18,299 nucleotides of DNA from positions 1-18,299 of the forward strand of contig JAPZRK010000127.1 of the NCBI GenBank assembly GCA_027531445.1, given 5' to 3'. Position 1 is the stretch's first letter, and each line of letters begins with the position of its first letter. Below are positions 1 through 8,485 of the stretch, piece after piece. The translations under genes and the position numbers were made by a program. The notes below the pieces were generated by a model, which worked only from the letters and a program-made list of their open reading frames with translations, was not told the origin of the DNA and searched no databases. Source of the DNA: Leptospira sp. GTDB taxonomy: Bacteria; Spirochaetota; Leptospiria; Leptospirales; Leptospiraceae.

Positions 1-2031
1 GATGACCTTCACTTGAATCTTTTGACCTTCAGTGACGACTTCTCTTACTGACTGGACTCGTTTTACATCCAACTTAGAAATGTGACAAAGTCCTTCTTTA
101 CCTGGTAAAATTTCCACGAAGGCACCAAAATCTGCAATGCGTTTGACGACTCCGTCATACACTCTACCGATCTCGATTTCTTCGAAGATTCCATCAATCA
201 TGGCTATGGCTTTTTCTTTGGATTCTTCGCTAGGTGACGCAATGGTTACCTTGCCTGTATCATCCACAGATATCTCAGATCCAGACTGTTCCGTGATCGC
301 ACGGATCATTTTTCCACCAGGACCAATGAGCTCGCCAATGCGATCTTTCGGAATCTGTTTTTGAGTGATACGAGGAGCTGTTGCAGAAAGATTTCCTTTC
401 ACAGCCGATATCGCTTTGTTCATTTCACCCAAAATATGATCACGTCCGACTTGCGCTTGTTCGATGGCTTTTTGCAAAACTTCAAGACCAAGTCCGTTGA
501 CTTTCAAATCCATTTGGAAGGCAGTGATTCCTTTTTTGGTTCCTGCGAGTTTGAAGTCCATATCGCCAAAGTGGTCTTCAATTCCAGCAATGTCAGAAAG
601 AACGGCAAATCGCCCCTTCTCATCACTAAAAAGTCCCATCGCAATTCCAGAAACAGGAGCTTTGATCGGAACCCCACCTGCCATAAGTGCAAGCGTGCCA
701 GAACAAACAGATGCCATAGATGAAGAACCATTGGATTCTAAAATTTCAGAAACAACTCGAATCACATAAGGAAACTCGGTTTGCGTTGGGAGGACCTTTT
801 TGATCGCTCTTTCCGCTAAGTTGCCATGACCAATCTCACGACGGCCGGGACCTGAATTTCTTCGTACTTCTCCAACAGAGAATGCTGGGAAATTATAATG
901 AAGCATGAAGTTCTTTTCTTTTTGGCCTTCGAGAGTCTCATAGCGCTGGTTATCCGATGTAGTACCCAAGGTAACAACACCCAAACTCTGAGTCTGACCA
1001 CGAGTGAAGACAGCAGAACCGTGAGGTCCAGGCAGAACATCAATCTCACAAGAAATTTGGCGGATCTCGTCCGTCTTACGACCATCAAAACGTATTCCTT
1101 CACCTAGTACGAGTTCGCGGACGACCTCGTATTCAAGTTCATGGAGGTAATGTTTGATATCGCGTGATTTGTCTGCAGGTGCTAGTAATTCTTTAAAGTG
1201 AGCAACTGTCTCATCATTGATCTTTTTGATGTCTTCGTTGCGTTTTGCCTTGTCTGCATTTTTGTTTGCCGCCGTAAGACGTGCAAATGCGAATTCACGA
1301 ATTTTTTCATGTAATTCTTTGTCAGGAGCTTTGAGAACAACTTGTTTCTTCGGCATCGCATGTTTTGCGGCGAGTGCTTCTTGCATTTCGACGGCAATTT
1401 TAAGCTGAGCCTGTGCGAAACGAAGTGCGTCCATCATATCATCTTTAGAGATCTCTGCCGCCTCACCTTCGATCATCACGATGGCGTCTTTAGTGCCTGC
1501 AACGATGAGATCCATATCAGATCTCGTCATTTCTTCGTTGGTAGGATTGAGGATAAATTCACCGGCAATGCGACCAATGCGTGCACCAGCGATGGGACCT
1601 GCAAATGGGATCGGAGAAACAGAGAGTGCCGCAGAAGCCGCGCTAATAGCATGACCGGCTACGGAAACTTGTTTGTCTGCCGACAAAACTTGCACCATGA
1701 GCTGGACTTCTGAGAAATAGCCTTCTGGGAACATAGGACGAATCGGACGATCGATGATTCGAGATAGGAGGATTTCGTGTTCAGGAGGTTTTGCTTCCCG
1801 TTTAAAATAACCGCCAGGGAAACGACCAACAGAATACATCTTTTCTGTGTATTCGCAAGTCAGAGGGAAAAAGTCTTGTCCCTCTTTCGGCTCATCAGCC
1901 GCACAAACCGTTGCTAGGAGAACAAGGTTCCCCGTCTTATAGACAACAGAACCGTGGGCTTGTTTCGCCCACTTGCCTGTTTCGATGGTGATAGAGTCTC
2001 TACCCCAAGAACCAGTAAACTCTGTAGCCAT
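1..2031 (-). CDS. pnp: Polyribonucleotide nucleotidyltransferase (PNPase), 3' end cut by window edge
   Basis: Phosphorolytic 3'-to-5' exoribonuclease that degrades RNA to nucleoside diphosphates, as a trimer in the cytoplasm. I read 677 codons from the ATG at 2031. The family is usually about 700 residues, so only the last part of the S1 domain is missing. The order is standard: first RNase PH domain, helical linker, second RNase PH domain, KH domain with a GPGGK loop, then S1. The second RNase PH core keeps the MDFKLAG and FQMDLK motifs carrying the catalytic aspartates. AGGAAG lies 8 nt before the ATG, inside the last codons of rpsO. The gap to rpsO is only 5 nt, so translation is probably coupled. 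It is the last visible gene of the rimP-to-pnp operon. The rpsO-pnp pairing is conserved across many bacteria. Confidence 0.97.
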   Translation of the reverse strand, partial: MATEFTGSWGRDSITIETGKWAKQAHGSVVYKTGNLVLLATVCAADEPKEGQDFFPLTCEYTEKMYSVGRFPGGYFKREAKPPEHEILLSRIIDRPIRPMFPEGYFSEVQLMVQVLSADKQVSVAGHAISAASAALSVSPIPFAGPIAGARIGRIAGEFILNPTNEEMTRSDMDLIVAGTKDAIVMIEGEAAEISKDDMMDALRFAQAQLKIAVEMQEALAAKHAMPKKQVVLKAPDKELHEKIREFAFARLTAANKNADKAKRNEDIKKINDETVAHFKELLAPADKSRDIKHYLHELEYEVVRELVLGEGIRFDGRKTDEIRQISCEIDVLPGPHGSAVFTRGQTQSLGVVTLGTTSDNQRYETLEGQKEKNFMLHYNFPAFSVGEVRRNSGPGRREIGHGNLAERAIKKVLPTQTEFPYVIRVVSEILESNGSSSMASVCSGTLALMAGGVPIKAPVSGIAMGLFSDEKGRFAVLSDIAGIEDHFGDMDFKLAGTKKGITAFQMDLKVNGLGLEVLQKAIEQAQVGRDHILGEMNKAISAVKGNLSATAPRITQKQIPKDRIGELIGPGGKMIRAITEQSGSEISVDDTGKVTIASPSEESKEKAIAMIDGIFEEIEIGRVYDGVVKRIADFGAFVEILPGKEGLCHISKLDVKRVQSVREVVTEGQKIQVKVI

Positions 2032-2036
2032 AGGAT

Positions 2037-2303
2037 TTACTTCCTAAGACCGAGTTTTTCTATTAGCTTTCTATAACTATCGATATTGCTGCGTTTGAGG
2101 TATTCTAACATGCTCTTTCTTTGGCTTACAAGAGCAATCAGACCACGTCGAGAGTGGAAATCTTTTTTGTTAACTTTAAAATGTTCAGTAAGATCCTTAA
2201 TGCGTGAATCAAGGATAGCAATTTGTACTTCTGCAGATCCAGTATCATTTGGTTTGCTACCATAAGTAGCAATGATCTGCTGTTTTTGTTCTTTTGTGAC
2301 CAT
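2037..2303 (-). CDS. rpsO: 30S ribosomal protein S15
   Basis: Primary binding protein of the 16S rRNA central domain and part of the 30S platform. The 88-residue product has the normal S15 length and its landmarks: NDTGSAEVQIA near the N-terminus, then HFKVNKKDFHSRRGL and a C-terminal helix ending KLGLRK. The ATG at 2303 follows GGAAG by a short spacer. It sits 25 nt downstream of truB and 5 nt upstream of pnp, so it belongs to the same transcript. S15 represses its own mRNA in several bacteria; I did not identify a specific autoregulatory fold in the short leader here. Confidence 0.98.
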   Translation of the reverse strand: MVTKEQKQQIIATYGSKPNDTGSAEVQIAILDSRIKDLTEHFKVNKKDFHSRRGLIALVSQRKSMLEYLKRSNIDSYRKLIEKLGLRK

Positions 2304-2328
2304 ATTTCTTCCAAAATCCTAGACAGCG

Positions 2329-3270
2329 TCATTTAGAAAACATAATTTTTGGTATCGGATTAAAAAATACTTTTGCGTAGCGGTAGGGCAAACGATCTGA
2401 CTTTCCTTGGTAAACACACCAGGCAACAATCTCTTCGGTCCCTTCCCGAATCATATAAAACCCGGACTCTGACGCATCGGGGAGTTTGTCCCAAATGTAA
2501 CCACCATGAATCACTCGTTTCTTTTCCTCTTCGTCCAAAAAACGGTGTGGAAGTATTAGAACTTCGGGCCAGTTTTTTGCGTCCACGATATCGACATCTA
2601 CATACGGTTTGGCTCCCTTCAAATTCCAAGGTCCAATGGATTCGCGAACCAGGCGAGAAAGCAACAGTGGTATCCCCCATTTTGCAGAGAGATCAAGGAT
2701 GATCTTACGAATGTAGGTTCCTGAACTTACATGGATTCGAAATGAAAATTTATTTTCCTTGGGATCTAGATGGATATCCCAGACCTTCTCGATCCGAATG
2801 GGGCGCTCTTTTTCGATCACGTTTTTGCCGCCACGAACCTGGTCTGATTGCCTTTTGCCGTCTACCTTCAAAGCAGAAATCTTAGGCGCTTTTTGAACGG
2901 TCCAATGCATGAGTTGGGACAATTCATGTTCCAAAAAATTGATTTGAAAGTTGATCTTTCGTAAACATTCCTCAAGTTGTTCTCGAGACCATTCTTCTTC
3001 CGTGATTCCATCTGGATCACCCGAATCCGTCCGTCTACCCAATGTTACTTCCGCAAAATAGACCTTATCCTCGCCTAAAAATAACTGCGAAAACGCAGTA
3101 TAATCTCCAAAGGGTAGTATGAGCAAACCCTCAGCAAAGCGATCCAAGGTTCCCGTATGACCAATGGAATCAAGGTGGAGTTTTTTTTTGAGACGGATCA
3201 CGACGTCCGAGGAAGTTAGTCCTGGATTTTTATTGATAAAGAGATAACCTGACTTTAATGGCAGACTCAT
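2329..3270 (-). CDS. truB: tRNA pseudouridine(55) synthase
   Basis: Converts U55 in the T-loop of most tRNAs to pseudouridine. The 313-residue length is normal for TruB. Visible motifs are SGYLFINKNPGLTSSD at the N-terminus, GHTGTLDRFAEGLL with the catalytic aspartate at about residue 43, SALKVDGKR in the middle and SGTYIRKI near residue 190. The usual GTLDPxA is changed to GTLDRFA, a minor change outside the catalytic Asp. The ATG at 3270 has no clear Shine-Dalgarno. The 50-nt gap to rbfA is the longest within the operon and is AT-rich, so an internal promoter or processing site there is possible but unproven. Confidence 0.96.
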   Translation of the reverse strand: MSLPLKSGYLFINKNPGLTSSDVVIRLKKKLHLDSIGHTGTLDRFAEGLLILPFGDYTAFSQLFLGEDKVYFAEVTLGRRTDSGDPDGITEEEWSREQLEECLRKINFQINFLEHELSQLMHWTVQKAPKISALKVDGKRQSDQVRGGKNVIEKERPIRIEKVWDIHLDPKENKFSFRIHVSSGTYIRKIILDLSAKWGIPLLLSRLVRESIGPWNLKGAKPYVDVDIVDAKNWPEVLILPHRFLDEEEKKRVIHGGYIWDKLPDASESGFYMIREGTEEIVAWCVYQGKSDRLPYRYAKVFFNPIPKIMFSK

Positions 3271-3320
3271 ATTTGGCTAAAACTTAATATACGAATGTAT
3301 AAATTAATAAAAGTAACAAT

Positions 3321-3755
3321 TTATGTTTCTGAATCTTCTGTTTTGCGATTTGTATCTGTTTCAGCATCAGAAGACGGAAGATTTCCTGGATGTAGCTCCT
3401 CATATAGAGTCTTGGGTTTGGAATCATCAATCAGTTGGATTACATCGAGTGACTTGATGTAATTATTGTCCCAAGAAAAGAAAAATCTCGGATTTGTGTG
3501 AAGGTGGAGCTGTTTCCCAACTAAGGATGACAAAAAACCAGCAGAAGAGGCAAGACCCGCAGTTAGTTTCTTTCGTTCATTATTATTACATAAAGCAGTA
3601 AAGTAGATATCTGCTTTTTTGAGATCATCTGTGACTTCGATACGATGGAAGGTGGGCAAAAACACACGAGGGTCTTTTACCTTCCCTTCCAAAATCGCCA
3701 TAGATAGAATGCGAAGTATCTCCGCTTCGAGCTTTTTCTTTCGAATCGGATTCAA
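3321..3755 (-). CDS. rbfA: Ribosome-binding factor A, TTG start
   Basis: Small KH-fold protein that binds free 30S subunits and helps the late maturation of the 16S rRNA 5' end. The 144-residue product has the RbfA pattern: an N-terminal helix (RKKKLEAEILRILSMAI), a strand region VKDPRVFLPTFHRIEVTDDL, then ADIYFTAL and a PRFFFSWDN strand. A polar, acidic tail of about 25 residues extends beyond the fold. The start is TTG at 3755, preceded by a good AGGAAG about 7 nt upstream; the next in-frame ATG would remove the first helix. It begins 12 nt after the infB stop codon. Confidence 0.93.
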   Translation of the reverse strand: MNPIRKKKLEAEILRILSMAILEGKVKDPRVFLPTFHRIEVTDDLKKADIYFTALCNNNERKKLTAGLASSAGFLSSLVGKQLHLHTNPRFFFSWDNNYIKSLDVIQLIDDSKPKTLYEELHPGNLPSSDAETDTNRKTEDSET

Positions 3756-3767
3756 ATCGCTTCCTTC

Positions 3768-6443
3768 CTATAGCTTACGAGCGATCTCTCGGATTTCGAA
3801 TACTTCTATCTCATCACCAACTTCAAAGTCGTTGAATCCATCAAGTAAGATACCGCACTCAAACCCAGTGAGAACATCTGGAACATCGTCTTTGACTCGT
3901 TTGAGGTTTTTGATCTTTCCTTCCCATAGAATTTCGCCCGACTTGCTAGAGATGACACGCACGCTTGCCACTTTTGCGACTTTGCCTGACTTCACCATAC
4001 AACCGGCAATGTTTCCAACTTTCGAAATTTTGAATACATCGCGGATTTCCACCTTACCGATGATATTCTCCACCTTCTCAGGTTCGAGCATGCCTTCCAT
4101 GGAAGCTTTTACTTCATTTACAACATCATAGATGATGCTGTAATATTTGATTTCGACTTTTTCTTTTTCTGCAAGTGAGACCGTTTTCGGATTCGCACGA
4201 GTATGAAAACCGATGACAATCGCATTCGATGCAGAAGCCAAAATGATATCTGAATCAACAATCGCACCAGTGCCGGCATGGATGACATGCAAACGAACAT
4301 CAGGTGTAGAAAGTTTTTCCAAAGCCTCTTTTACAGCTTCAGTTGATCCGCGAACGTCCGCTTTGATGATGACTTTGAGTTCTTTGAGAGCACCTTGTTT
4401 GATGATCTCACTCATATTGTCTAGTGTGACACGAGTTGCGGCATTTTTGGACTGCCCCATTCTCTCGTATTCTTGACGGCTATGAGAGATTTCACGCGCT
4501 TCTTTATCTTCCAACACCACATCAAATGGAGCACCAGCATCAGGAACTCCATCGAGTCCCGTAACGAGTGCTGGAAAGGATGGACCTGCTTCGCGAATGG
4601 CTTGTCCCAAATCATTATAAAGGGCACGGACGCGACCAGAATATACCCCAGCCACAAACGCATCTCCCACACGGAGTGTTCCGTTTTGAATGAGAACTGT
4701 AGCAACGGGACCACGACCTGGATCGAGTTTTGCTTCCACAATCGTTCCCTTAGCTCTACGTTTTGGATTTGCTTTGTGATCGAGTAGTTCTGCTTGGATG
4801 ATGATCATCTCAAGAAGTTTGTCGATACCGATGTTATTTTTTGCTGAAATTTCACAGAAGATGGTTGTTCCACCCCATTCTTCCGGTTGGAGACCGTAAT
4901 TGGAAAGTTCTTGTCTCACCTTTTCTACGTTTGCCGCTGGAAGATCAATTTTGTTTATGGCAACAATGATTGGAACTTCTGCTTCTTTTGCGTGATTGAT
5001 TGCTTCCACCGTTTGAGGCATCACACCATCATCCGCTGCAACAACTAAAACCACGATATCTGTAACAGACGCTCCACGGGCTCTCATCGAAGTGAATGCT
5101 TCGTGACCTGGAGTATCGAGGAAGGCAACCCTTCCACGCTCTGTTGCTACTTGGTAGGCACCAATGTGCTGTGTGATTCCACCTGATTCCCCTTCAGCGA
5201 CTCTTGAAACACGAATGGTATCCAAAAGTTTTGTTTTACCATGGTCAACGTGACCCATGATGGTAACAACTGGAGGTCGAGTGATATAATCTTCTGGCTC
5301 ATCTTTTTCTTCTTCGATGACAGTCTCTTCATAAAGAGAGACGATCCTCACCTTACAACCGTAATCGTCTGCAAGAATGGATGCCGTTTCTGCATCGATC
5401 ACATTATTGATGGTTACCATCATTCCCATTTTCATGAGTTTGGAGATAACTTCGCCTGGTTTTAAATTTAATTTCTTAGCAATCTCTCCCACCTGGATAT
5501 TTTCCAAAATGGAGATCTCTTTGGGAACAGCCGCAAGTGCCGCTGCCTGGGCTTTCTGTTTGCGAAAGCTTTGTTTAAAAAACTTGGTGTTCTCGTCTTT
5601 TTCTTCTCTTCCACCTTTGTCTTTCTCAAAGGCCTTCTTTTTGCCGGAAGCATTTCCACCACCCGCACCTGGTGCGCCGAATGGAGCTCCACCGATTCCG
5701 CCACCCTGTCCACCACCAGGTCCGCCACTGCCACCAGGACCACCTTGACCGATGGGTCTTGCACCACGACTGCCTGGAGGTCTAGATCCACCTTGGTATC
5801 CACCACCGCCCGGTCCGCCGCCTTGTCCAGGTCCGCCTGGTCCACGATTTCCTTGGTAACCACCACCGCCTTGGCCTGGTCCACGATTCCCTTGGTAACC
5901 GCCACCGCCTTGGCCTGGTCCGCGATTCCCTTGGTAACCGCCGCCACCGCCCTGGCTCGGGCCACGATTTTCAGAAGGTGGTCGCGAAATAGGACGTGAA
6001 ACAATCGGGTTACGGTCTTCCTTGCGGAAAAAACCCGGAACCGTTTGTGCTTGGTTTTTATTTTCTGCGTTTCGATATCCAGGAGAAGCTGTATCACCCG
6101 AAAGGATGGATTCTGGTTTTCTGTCCATTGGCCTTGCTTGCTCAATGGATTCGTCCCTTTTGCGTTCTGGTCTAGATACGATAGGAGAGGCTGAAGAAGG
6201 GGCTTGCGGGCCTGAGCCTGCATTCAATCCACCTTGTCGTTTTGCCTCTTCACGAATGAGATCATTTAGGTCTTTTTTCTTTTCTGAAACAGGAGAAGAA
6301 GAACTAGATTTTACCTCTGGCGCTGCAGACGTAGTTTTGGGTTCCGGAGAGCCCGGCTTTTTTTTGATGACAAGTTTCTTTTTGGTCTTATCACCAGCGG
6401 CCCCTTGTTGGAGGGTTTCTTTGATCGATTTTTGTTCTTCCAT
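3768..6443 (-). CDS. infB: Translation initiation factor IF-2 with long glycine-rich N-terminal region
   Basis: GTPase that places initiator tRNA on the 30S subunit and promotes subunit joining. It has 891 residues. Residues 1-160 are charged and low complexity; about 161-266 are extremely glycine-rich with tandem repeats of the type YQGNRGPGQGGGG. An IF2_N-type segment lies at about 305-357. All G-domain motifs are present: G1 GHVDHGKT 397-404, G2 GGITQHIG 421-428, G3 DTPGH 443-447, G4 NKID 497-500 and G5 SAK 533-535. Domains II to IV follow. The ATG at 6443 lacks a strong Shine-Dalgarno and lies 15 nt after nusA. The DNA encoding the glycine tract contains a 39-bp minisatellite and throws up spurious long antisense and overlapping frames. 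Confidence 0.98.
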   Translation of the reverse strand: MEEQKSIKETLQQGAAGDKTKKKLVIKKKPGSPEPKTTSAAPEVKSSSSSPVSEKKKDLNDLIREEAKRQGGLNAGSGPQAPSSASPIVSRPERKRDESIEQARPMDRKPESILSGDTASPGYRNAENKNQAQTVPGFFRKEDRNPIVSRPISRPPSENRGPSQGGGGGYQGNRGPGQGGGGYQGNRGPGQGGGGYQGNRGPGGPGQGGGPGGGGYQGGSRPPGSRGARPIGQGGPGGSGGPGGGQGGGIGGAPFGAPGAGGGNASGKKKAFEKDKGGREEKDENTKFFKQSFRKQKAQAAALAAVPKEISILENIQVGEIAKKLNLKPGEVISKLMKMGMMVTINNVIDAETASILADDYGCKVRIVSLYEETVIEEEKDEPEDYITRPPVVTIMGHVDHGKTKLLDTIRVSRVAEGESGGITQHIGAYQVATERGRVAFLDTPGHEAFTSMRARGASVTDIVVLVVAADDGVMPQTVEAINHAKEAEVPIIVAINKIDLPAANVEKVRQELSNYGLQPEEWGGTTIFCEISAKNNIGIDKLLEMIIIQAELLDHKANPKRRAKGTIVEAKLDPGRGPVATVLIQNGTLRVGDAFVAGVYSGRVRALYNDLGQAIREAGPSFPALVTGLDGVPDAGAPFDVVLEDKEAREISHSRQEYERMGQSKNAATRVTLDNMSEIIKQGALKELKVIIKADVRGSTEAVKEALEKLSTPDVRLHVIHAGTGAIVDSDIILASASNAIVIGFHTRANPKTVSLAEKEKVEIKYYSIIYDVVNEVKASMEGMLEPEKVENIIGKVEIRDVFKISKVGNIAGCMVKSGKVAKVASVRVISSKSGEILWEGKIKNLKRVKDDVPDVLTGFECGILLDGFNDFEVGDEIEVFEIREIARKL
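5842..5961 (-). repeat. 39-bp coding minisatellite inside infB
   Basis: Successive units begin at 5842, 5881 and 5920, with the next similar start at 5962, so the period is 39, 39 and 42 bp. Each unit encodes the 13-14 residue block containing YQGNRGPGQGGGG. Because the period is a multiple of three, gain or loss of a unit would keep the infB frame. Related but less regular glycine codon runs continue on both sides. Confidence 0.85.
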
Positions 6444-6458
6444 ATAATACTTGCTAAT

Positions 6459-7856
6459 CTAGCCCTCTTCCACCCATTCAATTGACTCGCGCAGTAGTCT
6501 TAAAATCTGATCTGCAGTTGTTCGGCCAATTCCAGAAATGGCAGAAAGTTCTTCTGGACTAAAATCCAAAAGTGTCTCGACGTTCTTGACTCCACCAGCT
6601 TCCAACAATCCCACAATTCGAGGTGTCAAACCAGGAATTTCTGAGAGCGGTGTGAGTGAATCATCCTCTTCTTCTTCTGTTTCGTTAGAAGTGCTAGAAA
6701 GATCCTCTCCTTCCATCGCTTCTTGCTGAGCGTTGAAAAGGCGGTCCAGTTTTTCTCTAGCTTCAGGTGAAGCCAGTTCCTGGTTGTATTGTGATACTGT
6801 TTTGATGTCAATTTTGTATCCCGAGAGTTGGGACACAAGCTTGACATTGGACCCGTTGATCCCGATCGCAAGAGAAAGAGATTCGTCCGGAACGATAACG
6901 AGTGCATCTCCTCTTTTTCGGTCTACGTGGACCTCAACTGGTTTTGCCGGTGAAATGGCATTGGCGATAAAAACGCTCGGCTCTTCCGAATGGAGCACGA
7001 TGTCGATTCTTTCGTTTCCAAGTTCACGGACGATGGCTTGGATCCGAACACCTTTCATTCCCACACAAGCACCTACTGGGTCCACATCCTGTTTGGAAGT
7101 GAATACAACGACTTTTGTGCGAAAAGAAGGAATCCGAGCCACATCGCGGATCTCGACGATGCCGTCATAAACTTCGGGGATTTCCATCTCGAATAATTTT
7201 TTAACAAAGTCACCAGAGGCGCGTGAAAGTGTGATCACTGGCATCGGCTCGCGAGGGCGAATTTCGACTCGGGAGATGATCGCTTTGAGGCGATCACCTT
7301 GGCGGTATTTTTCCCCTGGGTTTTGGTCTTTTTTGAGCATGATGCCCTCGACCTTTCCCAAATCAATGCTCATCGCATCCTTCTTCCATCTCTGGAAGTA
7401 ACCATGGGTGAGCTCCCCTTCTTTCGATTTGTATTCTTCAAATAAAATTTCTTTTTCGATGTCTCTGAGTCTTTGGAAGACCATTTGTTTTGCTTGGCTA
7501 GACAAAACTCGAGATAAATCTTGCGGCTTCTCGAAGATGCGAATTTGAGTCCCTGCTTCTGCAGATGGATCCAAGGCTTTGGCATCGTCTAACTTGATTT
7601 CGACAAGGGACTTAGGTTCGCCAGATACTACATCCTTTAGGACGCTCACGACGATTTCGTTTTTGTTTTCTTGTCCGAACTCAACTTGGCATCGCTCTTC
7701 TGAGTCAACTTCCAAACCTACTTTTTTACGGTAAGCAGTAAGGAGAGAATCTCGAATCACATTGAGGACGAGATCGCGATCCAGGGACTTGTCTGCACAA
7801 AATTGCTGGATGGCTTCGAATAGGCCGATTTCTTTCGTTACTTGTTTTGTAGCCAT
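6459..7856 (-). CDS. nusA: Transcription termination/antitermination factor NusA
   Basis: RNA polymerase-associated factor that modulates pausing, termination and antitermination. The 465-residue product has, in order, an N-terminal polymerase-binding domain (about 1-130), an S1 domain (about 140-210), KH1 with VGACVGMKGVRIQAI at 261-275, and KH2 with LAIGINGSNVKLV at 329-341. An acidic linker (about 380-399) leads to one helix-hairpin-helix type C-terminal repeat (LSEIPGL... ISGIGRTTADQIL) ending at 465. The single C-terminal repeat resembles the shorter NusA of many non-gamma bacteria rather than the two-repeat E. coli protein. It starts 4 nt after rimP and ends 15 nt before infB, within the same operon. 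Confidence 0.97.
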   Translation of the reverse strand: MATKQVTKEIGLFEAIQQFCADKSLDRDLVLNVIRDSLLTAYRKKVGLEVDSEERCQVEFGQENKNEIVVSVLKDVVSGEPKSLVEIKLDDAKALDPSAEAGTQIRIFEKPQDLSRVLSSQAKQMVFQRLRDIEKEILFEEYKSKEGELTHGYFQRWKKDAMSIDLGKVEGIMLKKDQNPGEKYRQGDRLKAIISRVEIRPREPMPVITLSRASGDFVKKLFEMEIPEVYDGIVEIRDVARIPSFRTKVVVFTSKQDVDPVGACVGMKGVRIQAIVRELGNERIDIVLHSEEPSVFIANAISPAKPVEVHVDRKRGDALVIVPDESLSLAIGINGSNVKLVSQLSGYKIDIKTVSQYNQELASPEAREKLDRLFNAQQEAMEGEDLSSTSNETEEEEDDSLTPLSEIPGLTPRIVGLLEAGGVKNVETLLDFSPEELSAISGIGRTTADQILRLLRESIEWVEEG

Positions 7857-7860
7857 AGGT

Positions 7861-8349
7861 TTATAATTCTAAAAATAGATTTCCTTTTCGAATTTCACTT
7901 AAAGGTTTTTGAATGGGTTTCACTACCTTGCGCCTAGGCCCTCGTTTTTCATAAGGTGTTAGCTCGATGGTGTCCCCCGTTCTCGGCCCAAGACGATAGA
8001 CTCGCTTGTCCCATTTTCCATTTTCCAAAAGAACTTCTAGTTTTGCTAAAAGACCTTGGAAACGATCCAAATCCTCTGGTAGGTGTAGCAAACGCTCCAC
8101 CCCACTAGAGGAGACTTGGAGAGTGAAGTCAAACTCCTCTCCCCATAAATCCAACTCCTCTTTGAGCCTCTTGGAAACATCCTCGCAATCAAACATACTG
8201 GCTGAGCCAGTTTTGCTTTCAAGGTGATCCAGCGAAATCTCAATGAGGGCGTGGTTTTTCCGATTCTGTACTTGGAGCGAAAAAAGCGCTAGAGGTGGTT
8301 CGAGAATTTTATTTAAAACTTCTCTGATGTTTTCCTCGGTGTATACCAA
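7861..8349 (-). CDS. rimP: Ribosome maturation factor RimP, TTG start
   Basis: Assembly factor needed for efficient maturation of the 30S subunit. The 162-residue length is normal. Visible hallmarks are the DCEDVSKRLKEEL helix, the VSSSGVERLLHLPEDLDRFQG segment, which matches the family's VSSPGLxRPL region, and a C-terminal SH3-like barrel with GDTIELTPYEK. The best start is TTG at 8349; the nearby ATG at 8354 is out of frame. The ribosome site is weak. It is the first gene of the rimP-nusA-infB-rbfA-truB-rpsO-pnp operon, and its identity is supported by position as well as by motifs. Confidence 0.92.
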   Translation of the reverse strand: MVYTEENIREVLNKILEPPLALFSLQVQNRKNHALIEISLDHLESKTGSASMFDCEDVSKRLKEELDLWGEEFDFTLQVSSSGVERLLHLPEDLDRFQGLLAKLEVLLENGKWDKRVYRLGPRTGDTIELTPYEKRGPRRKVVKPIQKPLSEIRKGNLFLEL

Positions 8350-8401
8350 ACCATATCCAAAAAAATCCTGTGTTTAGGATTCTTCGTAAGAGACCCAACT
8401 C

Positions 8402-8430
8402 ATGTTAAAAAATAACACGACACTTGTCAA
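8402..8430 (-). promoter_or_regulatory. Sigma70-type promoter of the rimP-pnp operon
   Basis: On the minus strand a perfect TTGACA (8430 to 8425) is followed after exactly 17 bp by TAACAT (8407 to 8402), which matches four of six positions of the -10 consensus. Predicted transcription start is about 8395, giving a leader of roughly 45 nt before the rimP TTG codon. The -35 overlaps a plus-strand TTGTCA, but I see no correctly spaced -10 for the divergent lipoprotein gene. Confidence 0.6.
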
Positions 8431-8485
8431 GCTAGGAAAACCGAGTTGTGCTGTAAATAAAAAAATAGGGAATGGAAGGTTGTCT

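Noticed and set aside
5468..6223. Long open frames on the minus (251 aa) and plus (5571-5999) strands over infB
   Set aside because: They are products of the glycine-codon repeat, which has few stops in any frame; IF2 occupies the true frame with full domain content.
8402..8485. ATG at 8402 as the lipoprotein start
   Set aside because: It would bury the signal peptide behind 28 polar residues and overlaps the rimP promoter; ATG 8486 has a good ribosome site.
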